Shown: positions 55,885 through 64,000, counted from the stretch's first letter. The stretch: 64,000 bases of DNA from Lysobacter lycopersici (GCF_007556775.1 NZ_CP041742.1:124001-188000); one strand, 5' to 3'. Notes: generated by a model from the sequence alone, not told the origin. Made by a program: numbers and translations.

Positions 55885-56505
55885 ATGCCCCCGCATTACC
55901 GCGATCGACTTCGCTTCTTCGCGCAATGGCTGCGCAACCCGCGGCGGACGGCGGCCGTCGCGCCCTCGGGCACGGAGCTCGTGGCCGCGATCCTCGCCGA
56001 GTTGCCCGATGGCGCCCGCCGCGTGATCGAGCTCGGCGGCGGCACCGGCGCCGTCACCCGCGCGCTTCTCGCCTCCGGCATTCCGGATGCGGGATTGCTG
56101 GTGGTCGAATTGAACGCCGCGTTGCAGGCGCAATTGAGGATCGAATTCCCGGAGGTGCGCGTGGCGCTCGGCGATGCCGCGGAACTGCCGCGGCTGGCGC
56201 GCGAATCCGGCTACCTCGACGCCGGCCCGGCCGATGCGATCGTCTCCGGCCTCGGCTTGCTGGCGATGGAACGCGAGGCGCAGGCGCGGATCCTGCGCGC
56301 GGCGTTCGAATGCCTGCGCCCGGACGGTGCGCTGGTGCAGTTCACCTACGGGCCGCTGTCGCCGGTGCGCGACGAACTGCGCGACGAACTCGGCCTCATC
56401 GCGCGCCACGGCGCCTTCGTGCTGCGCAACGTGCCACCGGCGACGGTGTGGGTGTACCGGCGCAACCGCGCGCGCGCGATCAAGCCGCGCAGCGTGGCGA
56501 GATAA
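55885..56505 (+). CDS. SAM-dependent methyltransferase, phospholipid-methyltransferase-like
   Basis: A 206-residue class I methyltransferase. Opening FFAQWLRNPRRTAAVAPSG followed by motif I VIELGGGTGAVTRALL is typical of the group that includes PmtA-type phosphatidylethanolamine methyltransferases and rRNA adenine methyltransferase relatives. Later motifs (ADAIVSGLGLLAM, LRPDGALVQFTYG) agree. No membrane segment. Substrate is uncertain. Confidence 0.82.
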   Translation: MPPHYRDRLRFFAQWLRNPRRTAAVAPSGTELVAAILAELPDGARRVIELGGGTGAVTRALLASGIPDAGLLVVELNAALQAQLRIEFPEVRVALGDAAELPRLARESGYLDAGPADAIVSGLGLLAMEREAQARILRAAFECLRPDGALVQFTYGPLSPVRDELRDELGLIARHGAFVLRNVPPATVWVYRRNRARAIKPRSVAR

Positions 56506-56508
56506 TCG

Positions 56509-56628
56509 CCCCTCTCCTGGCCTGCGGCCACCACGCCCCGGCCCGTCGGCCTGCATGCCGACGGGCGTTCGCGGGCTCGCAGCTTCGCTGCTCGAAATCC
56601 CCGCTTACCCCACGAGGGGAGAGGGGAT
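56509..56628. repeat. CCCTCTCC-type repeat with inner palindrome
   Basis: Outer arms GCCCCTCTCC and GAGGGGAGAGGGG enclose a second palindrome (CCCGTCGGC...GCCGACGGG at 56542-56566) and a CGCAGCTTCGCTGCTCG stem. It occupies the gap between the methyltransferase and aqpZ. Confidence 0.85.
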
Positions 56629-56645
56629 GGCAATCGACAATTATC

Positions 56646-57380
56646 TCAGCGCTGGTCGCCGACGACGTCCGGGCGATCCGGGCCCAGCCATTTGTAGATC
56701 AGGCCGCCGATGATGCCGCCGACGATCGGCGCGACCCAGAACACCCACAGTTGCGAAATCGCGCCGGAACCGGCGAACAGCGCGACGCCGGTGGAACGCG
56801 CCGGGTTCACCGAGGTGTTCGTCACCGGAATGCTGATCAAATGGATCAGCGTCAACGCGAGGCCGATCGCGATCGGCGCGAACCCGGCGGGAGCCTTGCG
56901 GTGGGTCGCGCCCATGATCACCACGATGAACATCGCGGTCATCACGATTTCGCACAACACCGCCGCGGCCATGCCGTAGCCGCCGGGCGAACGCGCGCCA
57001 AAGCCATTCGTGGCGAATGCGCCGGCCGCGTTCGGGTCGATGGCGAAGCCCGGCGCGCCGCTGGCGATCTGGAACAGGATGAAACCGGCGAGGATGGCGC
57101 CGAGCACCTGCGCGACGATGTAAGGCACGAGGTCGCGGGTGGGGAAGCGGCCGCCGGCCCACAGCCCGAAACTCACCGCCGGGTTGAAGTGCGCGCCGGA
57201 GATGTGGCCGAAAGCGTAGGCGCCGGTGAGCACGGTGAGGCCGAAGGCCAGCGACACGCCGAGCAGGCCGATGCCGAGCGGGTTGCCGTCGCCACCGAAG
57301 TTGGCGGCGAGCACGGCGCTGCCGCAACCGCCGAGCACCAGCCAGAACGTTCCCAGGAATTCCGCTGCGAATCGCTTCAT
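56646..57380 (-). CDS. aqpZ: Aquaporin Z
   Basis: A 244-residue water channel with six membrane helices and two re-entrant NPA motifs: [12 protein letters not shown] and [10 protein letters not shown]. The [19 protein letters not shown] segment with its His and Arg matches the narrow water-selective filter of E. coli AqpZ, which argues against a glycerol facilitator. The ATG at 57380 follows GGGAGCGACAC; the frame extends upstream only through repeat sequence. Confidence 0.95.
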   Translation of the reverse strand: MKRFAAEFLGTFWLVLGGCGSAVLAANFGGDGNPLGIGLLGVSLAFGLTVLTGAYAFGHISGAHFNPAVSFGLWAGGRFPTRDLVPYIVAQVLGAILAGFILFQIASGAPGFAIDPNAAGAFATNGFGARSPGGYGMAAAVLCEIVMTAMFIVVIMGATHRKAPAGFAPIAIGLALTLIHLISIPVTNTSVNPARSTGVALFAGSGAISQLWVFWVAPIVGGIIGGLIYKWLGPDRPDVVGDQR

Positions 57381-57434
57381 GTGTCGCTCCCCGATGGCCG
57401 GACGCCCGGCCTGCGAGCGGAGCATAACCCGCTG

Positions 57435-57492
57435 TTGTAGGAGCGGGCTTGACCGCGACTGCTCCTGTGGGAGCGACTTCAGTCGCGACAAA
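57435..57492. repeat. GGAGCG(ACTTC)-type repeat pair
   Basis: Two adjacent arms in direct orientation, TTGTAGGAGCGGGCTTGACC and TGTGGGAGCGACTTCAGTCG, lie upstream of aqpZ. The first resembles the minC-linker sequence at 37478 and the second resembles the element at 35939. Confidence 0.8.
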
Positions 57493-57506
57493 ATCTCGCG
57501 GGATTC

Positions 57507-57623
57507 GCCCCTCACCCGCGTAACTCGCGCCATCCATGGCGCTCGCCCTTCGGGCCAGCTTCGCTGTTCGCGGGCGCTCCTGCGCCCGCAGTCGGCCACC
57601 CTCTCCCTCAAGGGGAGAGGGAA
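57507..57623. repeat. CCCTCTCCC-type repeat, long form
   Basis: Starts CCCCTCACCCGCG, contains inner stems (CATCCATGG..., GCGGGCGCTCCTGCGCCCGC) and ends CACCCTCTCCCTCAAGGGGA followed by GAGGG. It abuts the stop codon of the lipoprotein gene at 57624 and has the same terminal sequence as the copy inside miaA. Confidence 0.85.
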
Positions 57624-58007
57624 TTATTGGACCTGCAGCGTGGCCTTGGGCGCGTCGCCGCGTTCGAGCGCTTGCAGGGTGATGGTGCGGCCGTTGGCGT
57701 CGAAGGATTTGGGATCGAGGTTGGTGTGCAGGACGAAGTCCTGCGCGGTCATCGCGTTCGCCGGTGTCCAGCGCATGGCGATGGTGGCATCGCCGGCCCA
57801 GACGCATTGGACGTCGGGGCGGCAGCGGGAATCGCCGTTGAGTTTGATGTAGTCGAGGCGGCTGTTGTCGGCGAGTTGTGCGGATTGGCTGGGCGCGAGG
57901 GTGATGGTGCTGCCGTCGGCGACGGTGTTCGCATCCGCCGCGGGCGAGGCCGGCGCGGTGGTGCAGGCGGCGAGGGCGAGGAAGGCGAGGGTAGTCAGCA
58001 GGCGCAT
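57624..58007 (-). CDS. Small lipoprotein of unknown function
   Basis: A 127-residue protein with a lipoprotein signal (MRLLTTLAFLALAACTTAP; Cys15). The mature part is beta-rich with LAPSQSAQLADNSRLDYIKL and two cysteines (SRCRPDVQCVWAGDATIAM) likely to form a disulfide; such proteins are common in xanthomonads and are unassigned. Its stop adjoins a repeat. Confidence 0.8.
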   Translation of the reverse strand: MRLLTTLAFLALAACTTAPASPAADANTVADGSTITLAPSQSAQLADNSRLDYIKLNGDSRCRPDVQCVWAGDATIAMRWTPANAMTAQDFVLHTNLDPKSFDANGRTITLQALERGDAPKATLQVQ

Positions 58008-58086
58008 GGGGAGTTCCGGTCTGAAAGAGCAGTCAGGCTACATGACGCATGTAAAGCCACGTCAAAAGCGAAACCACGCTGGCTCC

Positions 58087-58434
58087 CTAAAGAGAAAGCA
58101 GACGCCTGACAAAGCGGCCGTCCAAATCGTAAAGATAGAAAGCTCCCATTCCGGGGGCGCTCACGCATGACTTCGCCTCCTCGTTTGGAGTTGCCGTGTC
58201 CATGCCGACAACAATGTTCTTTCCATCTTTGCTTGGTGCGACCGAGTAGGCGCATTGCCAAATCGTTTCATGACAGCCTTTCCAAGTTCTTGTCTTCGCA
58301 TCCTCCAACGCCAGCTTTTCTTCCTTACTCAGATTCTTTTCGGATTTCGGATTCGGATAGCAATCAAGATAGTACGGTTGCTGTGAGCAGCCGCACAAAA
58401 GACCGATAGATACCGCCAGTATGCCAAAGCGCAT
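58087..58434 (-). CDS. Small Cys-rich lipoprotein in an AT-richer patch
   Basis: A 115-residue protein with a short lipoprotein signal (ILAVSIGLLCGCS; Cys16) and six further cysteines, e.g. LDCYPNP, KGCHETIWQCAY and AKSCVSAP. Codon use is noticeably richer in A/T (AAA, AAT, GAA) than in neighbours, suggesting recent transfer. No family recognised. Confidence 0.65.
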   Translation of the reverse strand: MRFGILAVSIGLLCGCSQQPYYLDCYPNPKSEKNLSKEEKLALEDAKTRTWKGCHETIWQCAYSVAPSKDGKNIVVGMDTATPNEEAKSCVSAPGMGAFYLYDLDGRFVRRLLSL

Positions 58435-58491
58435 GGATATGGCTGTCTTGGCCGAAAGGTGATTGATACTGCGCCTGCAAATCCAACTCGG

Positions 58492-59172
58492 TCAATCGGA
58501 TGATCGATCCCGCCTCGACGCAATCCGATCTGCGAGGCGTGTCGGTTCCGGCAAGCGATACGTGGTGACGTAGCGCATCACCAGTTCCGGCGCGGATGCC
58601 ATCGCCACCTTGTGCCCTGGGGAAACGATCAGCGGCAGGCAACCCACCTTGCTGCGCAGCAGCCAGCCGATCTGCTCGCTCTTGTCGCGCAAGGGCGTGA
58701 ACGCGCCGCGCATGTCGTGCAGGGCCATGCGCGCTTCGCCGATCAGGATCTTCTTCGCCACGCCGATGCTCGGCAATCCCGTCGCGACGCCGAAATGCGC
58801 GGCGATGCCGAGCCGGCGCGGATGCGCGATGCCGTGGCCGTCGACGAAGGCGAGGTCGGGCTTCGCCTTCAGCATCTCCAGCGCGGCGAACAACGCCGGC
58901 AGTTCGCGGAAACTCAGCAGGCCGGGGATGTAGGGCATCGCCGTCGGTAGGCGCGCGACCTGTTGGTCGAGGACTTCGCGTATGTTGGCGTCAAGCAACA
59001 CGGCTGCTGCACAGGTTGTCGCGCCTTCGTCCTCGAAGCCGACGTCGAACCCGGCGATGGTGCGCAGCGGCTTCGCGAAGCCATCGCGCAGCGAGACCTC
59101 ACCCGCAAGTTCGCTTTGCAGCTTGCGCAGCTCGGCGGCGTTGTGGTTCCAGGTCGGGATTTCGCGAGCCAT
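58492..59172 (-). CDS. nfi: Endonuclease V (deoxyinosine 3'-endonuclease)
   Basis: Nfi nicks DNA one base 3' of deoxyinosine. The 226-residue protein has the active-site acids in IAGFDVGFED (Asp43), LLSFRELPAL (Glu) and FVDGHGIAHPRRLG (Asp), plus the GLPSIGVAKK lysine motif. AAGGGGAA precedes the ATG. It lies downstream of mfd on the same strand, separated by a REP element. Confidence 0.95.
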   Translation of the reverse strand: MAREIPTWNHNAAELRKLQSELAGEVSLRDGFAKPLRTIAGFDVGFEDEGATTCAAAVLLDANIREVLDQQVARLPTAMPYIPGLLSFRELPALFAALEMLKAKPDLAFVDGHGIAHPRRLGIAAHFGVATGLPSIGVAKKILIGEARMALHDMRGAFTPLRDKSEQIGWLLRSKVGCLPLIVSPGHKVAMASAPELVMRYVTTYRLPEPTRLADRIASRRDRSSD

Positions 59173-59188
59173 CCGATTCCCCTTGTTC

Positions 59189-59269
59189 CGTCATCCCGGC
59201 GAAAGCCGGGACCCAGTCTTTTGGGTTTCGGCATCCAGAGCTAGGTTCCGGCTTTCGCCGGAATGACGA
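59189..59269. repeat. REP element (GTCATCCCGGC type) between mfd and nfi
   Basis: Arms CGTCATCCCGGCGAAAGCCG and CGGCTTTCGCCGGAATGACG are inverted copies around a 40-base centre. It is nearly the same sequence, in the same orientation, as the copy inside mfd at 61452-61531, and it lies 2 bases beyond the mfd stop. Confidence 0.92.
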
Positions 59270-59271
59270 TT

Positions 59272-62200
59272 TTAATTGGTCGCGAGTGCAGTCAGCAGGC
59301 CACGTGCGGCGTTGAAGCGCGTCGCCGCATCCGGCAGGTCGAGCGAAATCCGCAGTTTGTCCGGACCATCCATTTTGTAATGCTTCGGCTGGCCCTGGAT
59401 CAGGCGGATCACGGTCATCGGATCGACGTTGGGTTTCGCCTCGAACTGCAATCGCCCGCCTTCCGCGCCGAGCACGAGCTTGCGGATGCCGAGCACGGTC
59501 GCCTGCAATTTCAGTTCGGCGATGGCGAACAGGTGCTTGGCTGCATCCGGCAACAGGCCGAAGCGGTCGATCATCTCGACCTGCAGCTCGCGCAGTTCGT
59601 CCGCATCGCGCGCACCGCTGATGCGCTTGTACAGCGTCAGGCGCGCGTGCACGTCGGGCAGGTAATCCTCGGGGATCAGCGCCGGCACGTGCAGTTCCAC
59701 CTCGCTGCCGCGGTGCTCGGTGGCATCGAAGTCCGGCAGCTTGCCGGCCTTGATCGACTTGACCGCGCGTTCCAGCAGTTCGGTGTAGAGGCTGAAGCCG
59801 ACTTCGGCCATCTGCCCGGACTGGTCTTCGCCCAGAAGTTCGCCGGCGCCGCGGATTTCCAGGTCGTGCGTCGCCAGGGTGAAGCCCGCGCCGAGTTCGT
59901 CCATCGATGCGATCGCGTCCAGCCGCTTCTGCGCGTCGGCGGTGATGCTGCGGTGGTCGGGCACGACGAGGTAGGCGTAGGCGCGGTGGTGCGAACGGCC
60001 GACGCGGCCGCGCAGCTGGTGCAATTGCGCGAGGCCGAAGCGGTCGGCGCGCTCGATGATGATGGTGTTCGCGTTCGGGATGTCGATGCCGGATTCGATG
60101 ATGGTCGAGCACAGCAGCACGTTGAAGCGCTGCTTGTGGAAATCGAGCATCACCCGCTCCAGCTCGCGTTCGGGCATCTGCCCATGTGCAATCCCGATGC
60201 GCGCCTCCGGCACCAGCGCCTCGAGCTGCGCCTGCATGCGGCCGATGCTCTCGACGTCGTTGTGCAGGAAATACACCTGGCCGCCGCGGCCGAGTTCGCG
60301 CTGGAAGGCTTCGCGCAACTGCTGGTCGTCCCAGGCGGTGACGAACGTCTGCACCGCGAGCCGGTGCGCCGGTGGTGTGGCGATGATCGAGAGGTCGCGC
60401 AATCCCGCCATCGCCATGTTCAGCGTGCGCGGGATCGGCGTCGCGGTGAGCGTGAGCAGGTGTACGTTCGCGCGCAGCGCCTTCAGCGCTTCCTTCTGGC
60501 GCACGCCGAAGCGCTGTTCCTCGTCGACGATCACGAGGCCAAGGTCCTTGAAGCGCACGTCCTTCTGCAGCAGGCGATGGGTGCCGACGATGACGTCGAT
60601 CTTGCCTTCGGCGAGCTTGACCAGTTCGGCCTCGATTTCCTTCTTGGTCTTGAAGCGCGACAGCACTTCCACCTTCAGTGGCCAGTCGGCGAAGCGGTCG
60701 CGCATGGTGCGGTAATGCTGTTCGGCCAACAGCGTGGTCGGCACCAGCACCGCGACCTGCTTGCCCGCCGTCGCGGCGACGAACGCGGCGCGTACCGCGA
60801 CTTCGGTCTTGCCGAAGCCGACATCGCCGCAGACCACGCGATCCATCGGTTGCGAACTGGCGAGGTCGCGGATCACTGCCTCGATCGCCGCGTGCTGGTC
60901 GGGGGTTTCCTCGAACGGGAACGCGGCCGCGAACGGTTCGTACAGCGCGCGATCCGTCTCCAGCGCGAGTCCCGCGCGCGCCATGCGCCGCGCCTGGATG
61001 TCGAGCAGTTCCGCGGCGACGTCGCGGACTTTCTCCGCGGCCTTCCTCTTCGCCTTCGCCCACTGCTCGCCGCCGAGCGAATGCAGCGGCGCGGTCTCGG
61101 CCGAGGCGCCGGAATAGCGCGCGACCAGGTGCAGTTGCGCGACCGGCACGTACAGGCGGTCGCCCTTGGCGTATTCGATGTCGAGGTATTCGCCGGAAAT
61201 GCCGCCGGCTTCCAGCGTCACCAGCCCGCGGTAGCGGCCGACGCCGTGGTCCTCGTGCACGATCGGCGCGCCTTCGGCGAGTTCGCCGAGGTCGCGGATG
61301 ATCGCTTCGGGTTCGCGACCCGCGCGTTTCCGACGGCGCGGCTGCGATGCGCGTTCGGGGAACAGCTCGCGCTCGGTGAGCACGCAGAGTTGCGGCGCAT
61401 CGAGGGCGAAGCCGTCGTCGAAGGGAGCGACGGTGATGGCGAAGTTGATGCTGTCATCCCGGCGAAAGCCGGGACCCAGTTTTTGCGTTTCGGAATCGAG
61501 AGCTGGATTCCGGCTTTCGCCGGAATGACGAGCAAAAGCAAAGGATTGGAAATCCGCGACGACCGCCGGCTTCAGTTCAGCCGCGGCCATCACCTCCAGC
61601 AGCGCTTCGCGGCGGCCGGCGGAATCGGCGGCGACGAGCACGCGGCCGGGATAGCTGGCGAGGAAGCTGCGGATCGCGTCGCCCGCCGGTTGACCGCGTG
61701 GTGCCAGCGGCAATTCCGGCGCCGGTTGGGTGCCGGTGCCATGCGCTTCGGCGTAGCGCGGATGGTCCTTGGCGCAGACCTCGATGCAGGGCTGCGCGTT
61801 GAAACGCTCGCGCAGGGTTTCCGGCGACAGCCACAGCTCCGTCGGCGGCAGCAGCGGGCGTTCGATGTCGTGGCGGCGTTGTTCGTAGCGTTCGCCCGCC
61901 TGCGCCCAAGCATGGTCCGCCGCGGCGCCGAGGCCATCGCCGAGCAGCGGCAGCGTGTTCGCGCCGAGGTAATCGAACAATGTCGCCGTCTTGTCGAAGA
62001 ACAGCGGCATCCAGGCTTCGATGCCGGCCGGCGCGAGCCCGGCCTTCAGGTCCTGGAACAGCGCGCTGCGCCGGGTGTCGATGTCGAAGCGGTCGCGCAG
62101 GGCTTCCATCGCGCGTTTCGTCGACATCTCGTCCAGCGGCACTTCGCGACCTGGCAGCATGCGCACCGCATCGACCTTGTCGAGCGAGCGCTGCGTTTCC

Positions 62201-62811
62201 GGATCGAAGGCGCGGATCGAATCGATTTCGTCGTCGAGCAATTCCACGCGATAGGGTTCGTCGGCGCCCATCGGGAACACGTCGAGCAGGCCGCCGCGGA
62301 TCGCGTAATCGCCGGGATCGAGTACCTGCGGCACCAGCCGGTAGCCGCCGGCCTGCAGGCGCAGGCGTTCGGCGTCGAGATCGAGTTTCTGCCCGACCGC
62401 GACATCGAAACTGTTGCCGGCGATGTAGCTGGTCGGCGGCAGGCGCTGCATCAGCGTCGCCACCGGCACGATCACCACGCCGCGTTTCAGCGTCGGCAGT
62501 CGCTGCAATGCCGCGAGCCGGCGCGAGACGATTTCCGGATGCGGGCTGAACTGGTCGTAGGGCAGGGTTTCCCAATCCGGGAAATGCACGACCGGCAGCG
62601 ATGCATCGTCGCCGAGCAAGGTGAGCACGTCGGTTTCCAGCCGGTCCGCGGCGTGGTTGTCGGCGAGCACCAGCAGCAGCGGGCCGGCATGCGCGCGCGC
62701 GGCTGCGACCACCGCCCAGGCCAGCGCCGAGGACGAGCCGGGCGAACGCCACCAGGCGCGGCGGTGTCCGCCCGAAGGCAGGACCGGAATGAAGGAAGTG
62801 GGGTTCGACAT
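59272..62811 (-). CDS. mfd: Transcription-repair coupling factor Mfd
   Basis: Mfd removes RNA polymerase stalled at DNA lesions and recruits UvrA. The 1179-residue protein has the UvrB-homology N-terminal part (FPDWETLPYDQFSPHPEIVS), the RNA polymerase-interaction region (VHEDHGVGRYRGLVTLE) and a RecG-like translocase with GDVGFGKTEVAVRAA, DEEQRFGV and TATPIPRTLNMAM. It is about 25 residues longer than usual because residues 427-453 are encoded by a REP element in frame. A reverse-strand TAAAAT at 62822-62827 is 10 bases from the ATG. Confidence 0.97.
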   Translation of the reverse strand: MSNPTSFIPVLPSGGHRRAWWRSPGSSSALAWAVVAAARAHAGPLLLVLADNHAADRLETDVLTLLGDDASLPVVHFPDWETLPYDQFSPHPEIVSRRLAALQRLPTLKRGVVIVPVATLMQRLPPTSYIAGNSFDVAVGQKLDLDAERLRLQAGGYRLVPQVLDPGDYAIRGGLLDVFPMGADEPYRVELLDDEIDSIRAFDPETQRSLDKVDAVRMLPGREVPLDEMSTKRAMEALRDRFDIDTRRSALFQDLKAGLAPAGIEAWMPLFFDKTATLFDYLGANTLPLLGDGLGAAADHAWAQAGERYEQRRHDIERPLLPPTELWLSPETLRERFNAQPCIEVCAKDHPRYAEAHGTGTQPAPELPLAPRGQPAGDAIRSFLASYPGRVLVAADSAGRREALLEVMAAAELKPAVVADFQSFAFARHSGESRNPALDSETQKLGPGFRRDDSINFAITVAPFDDGFALDAPQLCVLTERELFPERASQPRRRKRAGREPEAIIRDLGELAEGAPIVHEDHGVGRYRGLVTLEAGGISGEYLDIEYAKGDRLYVPVAQLHLVARYSGASAETAPLHSLGGEQWAKAKRKAAEKVRDVAAELLDIQARRMARAGLALETDRALYEPFAAAFPFEETPDQHAAIEAVIRDLASSQPMDRVVCGDVGFGKTEVAVRAAFVAATAGKQVAVLVPTTLLAEQHYRTMRDRFADWPLKVEVLSRFKTKKEIEAELVKLAEGKIDVIVGTHRLLQKDVRFKDLGLVIVDEEQRFGVRQKEALKALRANVHLLTLTATPIPRTLNMAMAGLRDLSIIATPPAHRLAVQTFVTAWDDQQLREAFQRELGRGGQVYFLHNDVESIGRMQAQLEALVPEARIGIAHGQMPERELERVMLDFHKQRFNVLLCSTIIESGIDIPNANTIIIERADRFGLAQLHQLRGRVGRSHHRAYAYLVVPDHRSITADAQKRLDAIASMDELGAGFTLATHDLEIRGAGELLGEDQSGQMAEVGFSLYTELLERAVKSIKAGKLPDFDATEHRGSEVELHVPALIPEDYLPDVHARLTLYKRISGARDADELRELQVEMIDRFGLLPDAAKHLFAIAELKLQATVLGIRKLVLGAEGGRLQFEAKPNVDPMTVIRLIQGQPKHYKMDGPDKLRISLDLPDAATRFNAARGLLTALATN
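61452..61531. repeat. REP element inside mfd, in frame
   Basis: The full palindrome TGTCATCCCGGCGAAAGCCG ... CGGCTTTCGCCGGAATGACG lies within the coding region. Read as protein it gives RHSGESRNPALDSETQ, then KLGPGFRRDD, with no stop and no frame change. Confidence 0.93.
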
Positions 62812-62876
62812 CGAACTCGCGATTTTAAGCGAAGCCCGCCGCTCGACGTGGCAGGCGACCGCTCAGTGCGGCATGT

Positions 62877-63431
62877 TCAATGCGGATGCGGTGCGCGCAG
62901 TTGCAGCACCATGCGCACCAGCGAAGGCTGGTCGGGCGAGGCTTCGCGCTTGAAGTCCAGCGATTCGGCCAGCGAGATCATCGGGTGGTTGTGGTCGAGC
63001 ACGTCGCCGTAGAGGCGTTCCAGCCGGCGACCCTTGGCCCAGCGCACCAGCCGCCGCATCAGGTGCCGGCCCAGGCCCATGCCGGTGAGGTAGTGGCTGA
63101 CGAGGATCGCGAATTCCGCGTCGCGGGTGCCGGGATTGATGGCCGCGCGCGCGACCGCGCCGACCAGGGCTTCGCCCGGCGGTAGCGGTTCCGCGGCGAC
63201 CAGCGCGAATTCGCCCTTCGGGTCCGGCCGGGTCAGGCGTTCGGCCATGGCCGGGCTCAATTCCGACATCGCGTGCAGGAAACGCTGGCGCACTTCCTCT
63301 GGTTGCAGCAGCGGGAACGCCGCGCGCAACGGGTCGGCGTCCTCGGGACGGATCGGGCGAACCAGCACCCGGCGGCCATTGCGCAGCCGGAGTTCTTCGT
63401 GCCAGGGGGGAAGGCGGTTGCGGGCGACCAT
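62877..63431 (-). CDS. GNAT-family N-acetyltransferase
   Basis: A 184-residue protein with an opening LRLRNGRRVLVRPIRPEDAD and a GNAT acetyl-CoA loop GMGLGRHLMRRLVRWA near residues 117-132, preceded by AEFAILVSHYLTG. This resembles the acetyltransferase domain of Pat-like protein acylases but is standalone. It precedes mfd with 65 bases between and is divergent from the CDF gene. Substrate unknown. Confidence 0.85.
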   Translation of the reverse strand: MVARNRLPPWHEELRLRNGRRVLVRPIRPEDADPLRAAFPLLQPEEVRQRFLHAMSELSPAMAERLTRPDPKGEFALVAAEPLPPGEALVGAVARAAINPGTRDAEFAILVSHYLTGMGLGRHLMRRLVRWAKGRRLERLYGDVLDHNHPMISLAESLDFKREASPDQPSLVRMVLQLRAPHPH

Positions 63432-63466
63432 CCGGACATGCTGCCATGGACAAGGTTAAGACTTGC

Positions 63467-63498
63467 TTGACGGATATCCCGCGCGCGATTGCTAAACT
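63467..63498 (+). promoter_or_regulatory. Candidate promoter for the CDF transporter gene
   Basis: TTGACG (63467-63472) and an extended -10 TGCTAAACT (63490-63498) precede the ATG at 63529. The 20-base spacer is longer than ideal, but the extended -10 compensates. Confidence 0.35.
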
Positions 63499-63528
63499 GC
63501 CGCGCTCCACGCGACGATCCCCCCGACC

Positions 63529-64000
63529 ATGGCCGGCAACGGCGATTCCAACCGCGCGATCGTGTTCGCGCTCGGCGCCAATTTCGCCATCGCCTGCGCC
63601 AAGGGCGTGGCCGCGTTCTTCACCGGCTCCAGCGCGATGCTGGCGGAAACCGTGCATTCGCTGGCCGATTGCGGCAACCAGTTGCTGTTGCTGCTGGGCA
63701 TGCGCCAGGCACGCCGCGAGGCATCGCCCGAACACCCGCTGGGGCAGGGCAAGGCGATCTATTTCTGGTCGTTCCTCGTGGCGCTGATGCTGTTCACCGT
63801 CGGCGGCCTGTATTCGCTGTACGAAGGCTGGCACAAGCTCGCGCACCCGGAACCGCTGCGCCAGTGGTGGTGGGCGGTGGGCGTGCTGGTCTTCGCCATC
63901 GTCGCCGAGGGCGTCTCGATGCGCGCCTGCCTGCAGGAAGTGGCGCGCGCGCGCAGCGGGCGTTCGCTGTGGCAGTGGTTCCACGCCAGCCGCCAGGCCG
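63529..64000 (+). CDS. Cation diffusion facilitator transporter, N-terminal part (truncated by window)
   Basis: The first 157 residues of a CDF-family metal/proton antiporter. Residues 10-35 form helix 1, and the metal-site helix 2 reads SSAMLAETVHSLADCGNQ with His and Asp positions of the zinc/iron site. PLGQGKAIYFWSFLVALMLF, GLYSLYEGWHKL and a further helix (WWAVGVLVFAIVAEGVSM) agree with the family. The gene runs off the window. Confidence 0.88.
   Translation, partial: MAGNGDSNRAIVFALGANFAIACAKGVAAFFTGSSAMLAETVHSLADCGNQLLLLLGMRQARREASPEHPLGQGKAIYFWSFLVALMLFTVGGLYSLYEGWHKLAHPEPLRQWWWAVGVLVFAIVAEGVSMRACLQEVARARSGRSLWQWFHASRQA

Noticed and set aside
56546-56640. Short forward frame through the repeat between the methyltransferase gene and aqpZ as a small gene
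   Set aside because: It consists of nested palindromes shared with the 57507 element and has no codon bias or ribosome site.
59263-63012. A 1249-residue forward open frame opposite mfd
   Set aside because: It mirrors mfd codon structure (GC-rich third positions) and has no recognisable domain; mfd is certain.

Overview
The window is GC-rich (roughly two thirds G+C by eye), densely coded chromosomal DNA. The gene order miaA-hfq-hflX-hflK-hflC-DUF2065-purA, the ftsH/folP neighbourhood, the minCDE set, the many TonB/sulfotransferase/peptidase genes and the abundant short palindromic repeats all point to a gammaproteobacterium of the Xanthomonadaceae (Lysobacteraceae; Lysobacter/Luteimonas-like). 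This is inferred from gene content and protein style, not from a database search. I saw no rRNA, tRNA, insertion sequence, prophage or CRISPR array. No stretch above about 300 bases lacks a gene; the longest gap is the 276-base divergent region at 2179-2454.

Layout. 1-4627: end of ftsH, two divergently transcribed secreted proteins of unknown function, then folP. 4697-10764: a TPR-sulfotransferase, a TonB-dependent receptor and an APC permease, all forward. 10865-17195: RNA and membrane-protease housekeeping (miaA, hfq, hflX, hflKC, DUF2065) and purA. 17303-24260: exported M1 and M28 peptidases, a lipoprotein and an FAD oxidoreductase. 24327-30724 (reverse): gcvP behind a tandem glycine riboswitch, an LprI-like protein, and a Rieske oxygenase with an APC permease. 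30826-34465: membrane protein, PAP2 phosphatase and a divergent OmpR-type two-component pair. 34472-38501 (reverse): a GNAT gene abutting minCDE, a small HExxH protein and a 2OG-Fe(II) oxygenase. 38641-43056: a second (NarL-type) two-component pair followed by a decayed response-regulator tail, an SRPBCC-like protein, DUF423 and an AlkA-type glycosylase. 43214-47255 (reverse): SPFH protein, ribbon-helix-helix protein, hydrolase, two small membrane proteins and a VanY-like peptidase. 47341-58434: mixed small operons (bpt, tesB, amidase, rlmKL, aqpZ, lipoproteins). 58492-62811 (reverse): nfi and mfd. 62877 to the end: a GNAT protein and the start of a CDF transporter.

The most striking feature is the palindromic repeats. 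At least three families occur: a GTCATCCCGGC...GCCGGGATGAC type, a CCCTCTCCC...GGGAGAGGG type and a GGAGCGACTTC...GAAGTCGC type. Most sit exactly at gene ends, but copies have been accommodated in frame inside mfd and miaA, and the MinC linker contains a stretch resembling the third type. Several genes also appear to have -10 boxes only 6-10 bases before the start codon, suggesting leaderless transcripts.
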